This document shows, one piece after another, positions 55,413 to 64,000 of a DNA stretch of 64,000 nucleotides; the stretch's first letter is position 1, and each line of letters starts with the position of its first letter. Source of the DNA: Ixodes scapularis. Its lineage: Eukaryota; Arthropoda; Arachnida; Ixodida; Ixodidae. The position numbers were made by a program, and so were the translations under genes. The DNA is taken from positions 64,295,830 to 64,359,829 of the forward strand of contig NW_024609880.1 of NCBI RefSeq assembly GCF_016920785.2, in the 5' to 3' direction. The notes below the pieces were generated by a model. That model saw only the letters and a list, made by a program, of their open reading frames with translations, had not been told where the DNA came from and did no database searches.

Positions 55413-55528
55413 TATTCTCAGTCGTAATGCTTCGGAGTCTAGCTTATGCGGTTTGCATTTTTGCCAGGTTAATTCTTAGTCGTAATGCTTCGGAGTCTAG
55501 CTTATGCGGTTTGCATTTTTGCCAGGTT
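55413..55528 (+). repeat. 58-bp tandem duplication
   Basis: GTCGTAATGCTTCGGAGTCT and the following bases recur exactly 58 bases later (55421 and 55479). Near identity points to a recent duplication. Confidence 0.85.
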
Positions 55529-57077
55529 ACCCTTGCCATGAACATTGTGTTACAAAGCTTTTTCAGAAAAAGCAACTTATCACAAATGTGTAAAGTTCTA
55601 ATTTTAGGTGCCATACCAAAAAATCTCTGAAATCACATGCTTGATGCGGTGTTTCTTCAGCCCAGGTACCAGAGCAGTAAAAAGAAATATACTTATGTCT
55701 ATCTTTTTCTAACATGAAACAGAATTTTCTGAAATACCAGACTTGCCTGCCATGGGCTTGGTGTCAGTCGTTTTAATGCATATGCAATTGCTTCACATAA
55801 AAAAAAAGTGTTCTTGTATCAAACTGCTCTTTTATCTATAATAGGTAGTCAATAAAAGAATCGAACAAAATTGAACGCTGCTTGTACTGTCTGCTAGGTA
55901 GGTCGCTCTGCAGTCAAAAGGGACTTGCCGTGTCTACTAGATTGAGCAAGTTACAAAGTATAACAGAAAATTGCAAGCAGATGCACACAAGTATATTTCA
56001 GATGTGACGATTCGAAAGACGAAGCTCATAACAGGCTCGACGGCTGTCGGACTGCAAGTTTGATGAGGGCGACCCTGGTAGGCAGCACATACTTGGGGTG
56101 CAGAGGCGGCCACCTTTATTATTTTCAACGCTGCACAGCTCGTCCTCTGCTGTCAAAGATCTCACCGTCCTCGGGGTCGAACTTTTGAGGAGCAAGGGGC
56201 TCGAGAAGATACTGTTATACGAGTCTGCCTTGTGCAGAAAGGCAAATGATGTTGCTGTGCCCAGAACCTTTGCAAACACTGGACCTGCTTTTGAGCATCC
56301 TATTCACTGCTCCACAACAGAATCTTAAGCAATGCTTTTTGTTAAGCTTGTCCTTGGGACAGCACAGCATCCATTGGGATTGCGAGGAATTGGTGTGCAA
56401 GCACTGTTTCAGGGGTTAGTCGCTGTCACCTGCACACAACGGCCTCTGACATTAATGTTTCAAAACCTTCTCAGTGGTCCAAAAGCACATCAAGACTAGA
56501 TAGATGCTTTCTATGCTAATGCAGTCTGTGCTTGGAACTATTAGCATGTAGGTTTTTATAACATCTCCAAAAGCCTGCAATATAAAGATAATAATAATAA
56601 TTGCAAAAAGAATAATGTGGAAGTATTTACACTTGGCTTAAACGATACCAAAAATCACGTCTTGCAGAGCAAAGCGGTGCAGCGTGAATAGCAGGCAATC
56701 AAAATTATGTATCATGATCTGTCCATACAAACAGAGTGGAACGTGTGAAGGGAAAACGGACACAGCGTGCTCAAGCTGAACAATTCCCCGATGTTGAGGC
56801 CCTAGACCTTTGGATGAATTATACACATGCAATCACTAGAGTATAGCTTGAATGTGCGCTTAAAACGATCTCGCACAACACTCATCGCTTTGAATGAGGC
56901 GCCCGTTTTCTACCGAGAGCTGTCGTGCAAGCACGTTGAGAAAATGTTCAATTCAGACTGTATTAGAACACAGCGTATTGATACGTAAGAGTATTTACCG
57001 AGCGCACTGCTGAATTTACATCGCTGAACTTTTTGGTTGTCGTCTCGCCGTCTTCCTTTCGCGCGAAGTCCACCCAC
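55529..57077. other. No firm gene
   Basis: A 93-codon minus-strand frame at 55998-56279 has plausible composition (FAFLHKADSYNSIFSS) but no domain and only weak splice signals. Otherwise nothing. Confidence 0.35.
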
Positions 57078-57149
57078 CTTGAACCCCGGGTGATCGATTA
57101 TATTGTCTTTAACATCCAACAGAACGGGACTCACAGCGCACCGATGCAT
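57078..57149 (-). CDS. Candidate first coding exon
   Basis: ATG at 57149 on the minus strand opens 24 codons (CAVSPVLLDVKDNIIDHPGF within) to a donor, AAG then GTGGGTGG at 57077. The upstream sequence is moderately GC-rich. The peptide looks conserved in style, but I cannot name it. The frame at 55998-56279 could be a later exon of the same gene. Confidence 0.3.
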
Positions 57150-58814
57150 GGTGATTTTTCGCCGCACCAAAATAAGCCTCCAGCAACTCAGAAGCTGAGA
57201 GCACTCGCTGCTCGGCTGTCGGCAAATGGGGCCCCTCGCGACGCCGCCAAAGCTTACGCGGCAACTGTCACAGCCAGCGAGTGTCGGGTAGTATTCCCCG
57301 ATTACGTCCCTGACGAACCTTGAACCGAACACATCAAAAACGTAGCGATGGTCCGTGAAAGATCGCTTCGTCTCGCCCCGTCCGTGAGCGCGAACGTTGC
57401 CATCTTCATTGAGTTTGGCAACTCCGGCTGCCTGACAACTCCAAAGTTATCTCAATCGCCAAACTGAATCGTGACGACATTTTGACATCACCGCTAACTT
57501 GATTATTTCACCAGCATAGCTCGAACTCCATCGGAATCCGTAGGGAAAAACTCAATCGTAACGTCACATCACGTAACCAAAAGGGCAGCCAATCAGCGAC
57601 CGATTGAGTTAACTTTATCGTTGAGTTTGCGATCTAGCATAGACAGACAGAAGTGCAAAATTCACGAGTTTAGCTTTACACGAATACACGAGCGTGCACG
57701 GTCGCCCATAGCTTTGGTTACATTGCCGCCAAGAGCTGTCGCCGAGCACAGTCAAAACAGATAACGGCAGCTGTCACGCACGCTTGGGTACTTCTCGCCA
57801 AGTAAACACGGTACAGGAGTGGACCTGTCACTGACAGAAAAACAGTACGAGGGGCGGCGAGATTTTTGCGAGAGTAATTGCCAATTGTTCGGTTGAACTC
57901 GCTTAAAAAGTGATGCAACTAACTAATCACATTTTTGAATAGACCGATTTTCAAGTGGACAGTTTTGGTATGCACTCGAGAGCTCTACGAGGGCTTTTTA
58001 TGTATGCCCGCGTATTGCTAGGTCATTGAACGGGCAGTGTGGAGCAACATCCACCATCGCGGAAAGAACAGTGCCGCCTACCTGAACTTGAAGAGTCATA
58101 GAAAAGACGCAGCTTTTGATGCGTTCATTTGTGAAAGAGGTACGTGGTGTGAACGTTCCTGAACAAAATAACCTTCCTTTATTGATTAGGTGGTAACTGA
58201 CTCTTTCGTCGAAGCTCGCTTCCAAACCAGATGAGGACTTCAGAGGAAAGGCGGGGGAAGTCTTCGCGGATTGGATTTTTATCGACTAGACTCAGGAGCT
58301 TGCGCTGCCACTTCAAAGCGTGCTTCTGGACTCGCGCTCGGGGCAGTATGAAGCCTTTCACCGGAGTGAAAAGTTTCCGCTATTGGCGGTGAGATAATTC
58401 GGTGGCGCCCTCCCTAAAGGTTCCCTCTCCTGACGTCATTATCTAGCTAGAAACAAATTCGATGGCGTTTGCAATAAGCATGGTCGAAGCTTGAAAGCAT
58501 TGCGCTCTAAAGCCAACACCGCCAACACCGTCAAAATCGAAATTTCTTACATTACTATTATTTCCGTTCGTGAAAAATCTTTTGCTCACGTCGTAGTCAG
58601 CATCCGACCAATCGTGGCAGATCGACCACAGCGACTCTTTCGATCGTTTACGTCGGCAATAGCCGCCGGCAAATGCGAGGAAGGCAGGGAGGAGCTCCAG
58701 CTGTTACTCCTCCTGCGCGAGTTTCCCTTTGGACGCGTCGGTGTTTTGTGTACCTGAAGTCCGCGCGAGAACTCAAAGCACGACGGAAGGCATGACGCGC
58801 GTTCTGGAGTCCGG
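57150..58814. other. No supportable gene
   Basis: Repeats of GAGTT/AACTC-rich sequence at 57400-57650, and short frames only. Confidence 0.4.
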
Positions 58815-58868
58815 GCATTCGAAAGACACGCCCATCCGTTCTCACTCTGTCGGTGACTATAGTAGCTC
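58815..58868 (-). repeat. Repeat end, TATAGT..GAGAACGG family, copy 3
   Basis: On the minus strand it reads TATAGTCACCGACAGAGTGA then GAACGGATGGGCGTGTC, matching 49789-49850. Confidence 0.5.
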
Positions 58869-59616
58869 TGATACTCCATCTCACATTGGAAAGTTTTAGT
58901 AGATCGTTCCGATGACTCCCGGATAACGATACTCAATACTCCGCCAGGGCCGTCTTTGCGCACGGCTCGTATCTGTGTCGGGTATTGTTATCAGGGGTAT
59001 CGGAGGTATGGGAACGATCTACGAATACTCTGGAATAAAGAGTTTGAGGGAACCGTTTTTGCACATCCGATACGGGATTCAAGTCTGACCGCAACCAACG
59101 ATGCGGGATTCGATAGAGCCAATCGAGCGACTTCAAAGAGCTTATCGTCATGATGCTCGTCATCTTCGGCCGTCTGCTATCACCGCTTGAACCAATCACG
59201 CACAAGAAACGCAACATAATCTTGCACTTTTTTTTTGAGGGGTGGGGGGGGTGGGGGGGGGGGGGGATTACGTGATTTCTTTAGCCGGCGATAGCAGACA
59301 AGCAAAACGACGTGCGCCGTGACGATACGCTTTCGGAACTGCTTGAATGGAGTCAATTGGGTCGTAGGGTTCGGCTGCGTTCGGGCTTGGTGTGAAACGA
59401 AGTAGGTTACCTTTTAATGTGTTTGTGTGTTCTTTAGAAGTTTACCTAAAAATATATATTAGGGAGAAGGTTATAAGAGTGCCAAACGATCCCCGCAACT
59501 CGACTTGGTCGTCTGCGTCGCCGCCCGCCGTTGACCCTGGTAAGTTTCTCGGACTTATTTTTTACAGACAAGGAGCTACGCGTTGTAATTTGAGATGAAA
59601 AAAAAAAAAAAAAAAA

Positions 59617-59723
59617 CGACCTGCAAAATACAGCTTTGGGGGAAAGTTTAGATTGCTACTTGAAGGCGTCGATTTTTACGGTCCATTTTAGATCGAGCTT
59701 GGTGACTTGGGACACACTCTCTT

Positions 59724-59777
<54 letters not shown>

Positions 59778-59888
59778 TATAGTGAGTCCCAAGTCACCAA
59801 GCTCGATCTAAAATGGACCGTAAAAATCGACGCCTTCAAGTAGCAATCTAAGCTTTTCATCAAAGGTGTATTTTGCAGGTCGTTTTTT
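59617..59888. mobile_element. Long inverted repeat with microsatellite loop
   Basis: AACGACCTGCAAAATACA at 59617 and TGTATTTTGCAGGTCGTT at about 59868 close a stem of roughly 110 bases per arm, including ATTTTTACGGTCCATTTTAG and its complement. The loop is CT and AT repeats. It is probably a fold-back element expanded by microsatellite growth. Confidence 0.75.
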
Positions 59889-59895
59889 TTTCATG

Positions 59896-59898
<3 letters not shown>

Positions 59899-59972
<74 letters not shown>
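59899..59972. repeat. (AT)n microsatellite
   Basis: About 36 AT units without clear interruption, directly after the inverted repeat. Confidence 0.95.
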
Positions 59973-59976
<4 letters not shown>

Positions 59977-60050
59977 CTAACCTCTACACCACTACAGCAC
60001 ACCCGACCAGACAGTGGGAGGCCCAGAGTTCAAATCCTGGCTCCGCCATT
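59973..60050 (+). repeat. tRNA-like SINE remnant
   Basis: GTGCTAACCTCTACACCACT, then GAGTTCAAATCCTGGCTC resembles the 3' half of a tRNA with a B box. The D arm and A box are absent, replaced by the AT microsatellite. Not a functional tRNA gene. Confidence 0.45.
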
Positions 60051-60196
60051 TTTTGGCTTTCGGCGGGTTCCTGAAAACTTTGATTCTTTGATTAATTGGA
60101 TTAAGTACGGTTCATCCATCTGCACATATTCGTTTATATCTTCCTCGGAGACAACGTACGATGGTGTGAAGTGCCCCTGTTGTATATATATATATA

Positions 60197-60635
60197 TAGG
60201 GTGTCCCAAAAGTTTTTTTTTTTTCAACGTAAAAATAAATTACGCATCGCCGAACGCTCCTCCTCTGTCCAAAGGTAACACTAGGGGTCCGAACCAGATG
60301 CCAAAAATTTCAGCCCAAATCAATATCTTATTCAAATGTTGCAAGTGATTTCGTGAAAATTTCAATAGAAAAATGGGACCCATTTTCGGCACTTTTCGGT
60401 TTCTGGCACCATAAAACTCAATCTATTCGAGAACTGCGCTGGCCAACATTTTCTAATTGAAAATTTAAAAAAAAGTTCACTCATAACATTCGAATAAATA
60501 AATCGGTTCGGGCTAAAACTTCGGCATCTGGTTCGGACCTCAAGCGCTACTTTTGGGCGAAGAAAGAGCGTTCGGCAATGCGTAGTTTAATTTTGCGGCG
60601 AAAAAAACTCTGTAAATATTTTGGGGAACACCCTG
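60197..60635. mobile_element. Mariner-like MITE
   Basis: AGGGTGTCCCAAAAG at the left and TTTTGGGGAACACCCTG at the right are inverted repeats within TATATA flanks. Internal arms are also complementary: GAACGCTCCTCCTCTGTCC with its later partner, and GGTCCGAACCAGATGCC with GGCATCTGGTTCGGACC. Length is 439 bp with no transposase. Confidence 0.75.
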
Positions 60636-61854
60636 TATATATAATCCCAATTTTGGATTGAAAATAAGTTTTTCGTGTATGGCTCAAAAAGGTATGAGGC
60701 CGTGGAAAAAACCTGACATATGCGTTAAGTCTTGATTACGAAATTCCGAACTCCTTTTGTCCACGTTGAGCACATTGAAAAGCAGGGCGAAAGAGCCAAA
60801 GCACGCACCTGAACTTGTCACACCGCCGTCTCCTTCCGCATGATAATGTCCGTCTGCTATAGGCCTGTTGCACTCGGCCAGAGAGTGCGGGCGGGTCCAC
60901 GAGACACGACCATGGAATGTTGGCTTCAACATCCGTAAGACGCGAGCATAAGGGCGGTGTTGTAGCGTTCGATCGTGAACAATCCACGTTCGAATACTAT
61001 AGCGTCTGTGTGCGTCCGTTCATTCGTGTAAGTAAAAACAAAATAAAATAAGTAAAACATATACTGCTCGCGATTTTAGCGTCTCATCGAAACGCTGAAA
61101 CGAATAGGCATTCGTTTCAGCTGTTTTATTCGTGTTTTTTTTATTGCGCCTTTCAGCAACCTGATTAGAACGTAAAGGCGCGCGATCAAAACGCGACCTC
61201 AAATTAATCAATTCTGCTCGCGAGAGGCGCTGCTTAAAACTTGAAAGCAACAAGCCTATGGTCCTCATCAACACGGCAACGAAGCTTCTCCTGAATAGAC
61301 GCACAAGTGAATGCAGACTCTGAAACCAGCATCAGCAGACGCCTTTACACGAATACCGTCTGCTAAAGTCAACGCAGAGCCGTATATGAGTCAACGCAAT
61401 GACTCTAGCCAACGCTGGGCGCGCCGATTTGGGAGAGGGGGGGGGGGGGGAGGGGGATTGTTGCTGAGTGTGGGAGATGGTTCCTGACGAACCCTTGGTG
61501 GGTCCGATCTTTCGACGAGGCTTGGTGGGAACGAAGCGAGGGGTGAGTGCGCGCAGCACGGATTGTTTCGAAGCCCAGCTTTGTGCCCCAGAAGAGACTC
61601 CGTCAATCTGTTACTGCGTCGTCGGTTAGGAAGCAATGTTCGAGATATAACGTCAGCCGTTGCTGGCTTCACACGCTGTGTTCGAGTGTGTGTCTATCCA
61701 GGAGATGCTACGTTGCCATGGGGGTGGTTATTATAGCAGAATGACTTCATTTTGTGGAAGGAGAGGGCGGTGTGTCAGGATCAGGTGCATGCCTCAGCTC
61801 TGTTTTCCCTTTCTTATCCATGGACGGACCGTTGAAAAAAAAGTTTCAAATAAG
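60636..61854. other. No supportable gene
   Basis: Short frames, and a G run at about 61438-61450. Nothing with domain or splice support. Confidence 0.4.
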
Positions 61855-62272
61855 GACTTAAAAAGCCCCTAAAAAGAAAAAAAAAATAGTTTGGTTGGGA
61901 CAGGCATGTCAAAAAATAAGTTTTACGCGAAAAAGAAAACTTTTTAGAGCAATATTGACGGCGAGAGATTCATTTGAAATTCTGCGCGCGAAATTCATGA
62001 CGTCACTGGTCATTCCGGAATGACCATCTCGGTCGTGAAGGCAAAGCTGCTCCACCTCTCGTCCACGCGTCCGAAATGCCGAGAGAGAAAACAAGTGGAA
62101 AGGAGGTGACTGCCGACAAAATGGCGGCTCGCGCCGTCAATATTGCTCTTAAAAAAAAAAAAAAAAACATATTTTCCGCGTTTTTTTGGGGTTTTTTTTG
62201 ACACGCGTGTTTTATTTACACTGTTAAAACAACTTTTTATTTTTTTTTTATTTTTAGGGGTCTTTTAAGGCA
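61855..62272. mobile_element. MITE with CTTAAAA-type ends
   Basis: ACTTAAAAAGCCCCTAAAAA at the left and ATTTTTAGGGGTCTTTTAAGG at the right are inverted repeats. Inner arms (GAGCAATATTGACGGCG and CGCCGTCAATATTGCTC) are nearly perfect. A-rich and T-rich runs occur in the arms. No frame. Confidence 0.7.
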
Positions 62273-64000
62273 GATAGCTGAATTTCTTCGGAACCTAATA
62301 TTTTCCTAATTATTTCCCAAGAAGTTTGTTTCGGCCACCCGGGGTCGTTTGTTTTTCTTTTTTTTTTCTTCTGGAAGGTGTTAAACTGCCTATATTTTTG
62401 TAGTCCGTGACAGTTCAAAAATAGAGTCGATGCTTCACCTCCAGTGCGAGCGTACTACATTTGATAACAAACGTGCACCTAAAGCCGGGAAGAAGGCAAC
62501 GGCGCGTGTTGAAGGCCGAGCTTCTACCGCCGTCTAAACCTATTTATCCGTTCACTCTTAAAAGGACACTGCAAGATAAAAAAAAAAAAAAAATTAGAGG
62601 GCATAGATGGGACACGTATATTAAGAAAAAAAATATTACTAGAAAAACATTTTTTTTGAGCTGTATTTCTGCCGTTAGACGCCATTTAGGCGGGGAAGGT
62701 GGAGCTCGCAGCCAGCTAAGCCCTACCCCGTGCTTACAAGGCGCTTACATCTCTCATTGACTGGAGAGATGATTGACGTGTGAAAGGTTTATTTTAAATT
62801 TGTATCTCCGTGCCGTAATATTATTGAATCGACTATTCTTTTATGTTTAAGAATCAAAGAATAAAGAAAGAGTCAGTATTGTTTTCAAATGTATTCTGAG
62901 ATTGCTTTTCCCGCTTTGGTTTGGAACGTTAACAAACATGGCTGCTGGCGCCTGCGGAGTGCTGAGCGAGGTAAACTCGTTCAGCTCGTTAATTTTTATG
63001 AGTGCGAGTGGTTTTGAGTTTCCAGAGGTGCTTAGAGGAAGATCTCCTCAACCGACGTAATTTTCAGCAAGCAACTACCGTAACTACGGGCCTTCGGAAG
63101 TTCTGTGCGGATGCTTGGTCTCGTTGCTGGACTGTGTTGCAAAAAGCAAGTTTCAAAAGGGTTGCCAAACGCAAGTTTTAAGAGATCACGCGTGATCGCC
63201 GGGAAACCGCCAACCGTGTCTCGGTATGTACGAACGGGGTCGCTTGCGAACCTCATCCGCATCCGCAACCGCTTCGCGAATGCAGCTCAACCGCCGGTGT
63301 GAATGCGCCACACCTGTGCCGCGCGGTGTAGATACAGATTCCAATGGTGCTCGGGAGCGTTGACCACTGATGGCGGCTTCTTAGCAATGCCACTCCTGAA
63401 AAGAGCCTTTCTCCGCTACATGACGTTTTATGCGGCGAAGCGACATTCACAGGGGCACCTGCGGAAGCGTTCTGTTGCTGTGAGAACTGAGTCGTCTCTA
63501 CCGTCGCGTAACCCTCTCCGAAACCCGCTAAGACATCCAGCCCTCGGATGACGAGTCTTTCAGCACGCATGCGCAGTAGTGGCGCCTTTAAAAAAAAATG
63601 GCGGAGATGACAAAAAAAAAAAACAAAAAAAAAACGTTCAAATTAGTTTTTATTGAAACACGTCAAGTTTTAACGAAAGCTTGCACATTGAACTTTCCGG
63701 CGAGCTTCCGTTTACAGCCTGCTTTTTAAAGATTAGGCAAAAACGGTGCAGTTAAATTGAAAATAAAATAATATCGGGTACATAAAATTTCAAGTGGAAG
63801 GAAGGTCAACTTCAACGATCATCATCTTGACTTAGCGATTTTATCTGATTTTACCGACTTCATGTCGCGGCTTTCTTTTTTAGTTTGGTTATTTACGGCG
63901 CATTGGAACGGAGTTCGTATATATAAACATTTTTATGTTAAGTACTAAGGGTCGTAGAGTTAAGATATTAGGCCGGTCTGTTTCAAATTGATTCTTCGCT
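62273..64000. other. No supportable gene
   Basis: AT-rich sequence with A runs at about 62578 and 63610. Frames at 63032-63570 overlap on both strands without domain or splice support. Confidence 0.4.

Noticed and set aside
59973..60050. Functional tRNA gene
   Set aside because: Only the 3' half is tRNA-like; the A box and D arm are missing.

Overview
This window looks like accessory, repeat-dominated DNA from a chelicerate, most likely a hard tick. The reasons are Penelope-like retroelements, a 5'-truncated LINE whose C-terminal domain is of a type common in tick genomes, a divergent copy of a dispersed arachnid repeat at 23.55-23.70 kb, spliced genes, many TA-flanked MITEs, and long homopolymers and AT microsatellites. 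There are no bacterial operons, no CRISPR array and no viral genes that I can support.

Layout. 1-4.7 kb: no firm gene, an inverted-repeat element with a palindromic MITE inside, and one candidate two-membrane-segment exon on the minus strand. 4.7-17.7 kb: a nest of mobile elements that can be read level by level from target-site duplications. A hAT-like element (4721-17664) holds a Penelope-like element (5355-17437). That holds a spliced hAT element (6435-15240), which holds a smaller hAT-like element (7385-9120), which holds a TA-flanked MITE (8053-8280). Two further MITEs sit in the introns of the spliced hAT transposase gene. 17.7-27.7 kb: repeats, a degenerate LINE 3' end (18.88-20.25 kb) and several MITEs. 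27879-29270: the best host coding sequence, an intact 463-residue disordered protein without cysteine. 31.0-32.2 kb: nested MITEs. 34.8-40.3 kb: a second, different and very young Penelope insertion, made of two tandem copies plus an inverted 3' end. 41-47 kb: non-autonomous hAT remnants, MITEs and a cluster of GTCACGTGAC-like palindromes. 49.95-50.21 kb: an exon for a nuclear-receptor DNA-binding domain on the minus strand. 51.8-55.0 kb: fragments that look like exons of a plus-strand gene. 57.1 kb: a possible first exon on the minus strand. 59.6-64 kb: inverted repeats, AT microsatellites, a tRNA-like SINE remnant, a mariner-like MITE and another MITE.

The mobile elements do not work together as a pathway; each is a separate insertion. 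The nesting gives a relative order of events. Both Penelope insertions share one architecture: an inverted 3' fragment at the 5' end, a direct copy next to it, and an 11-12 bp target duplication. Splice models, family names and exon calls come from reading the sequence only; no database search was run.
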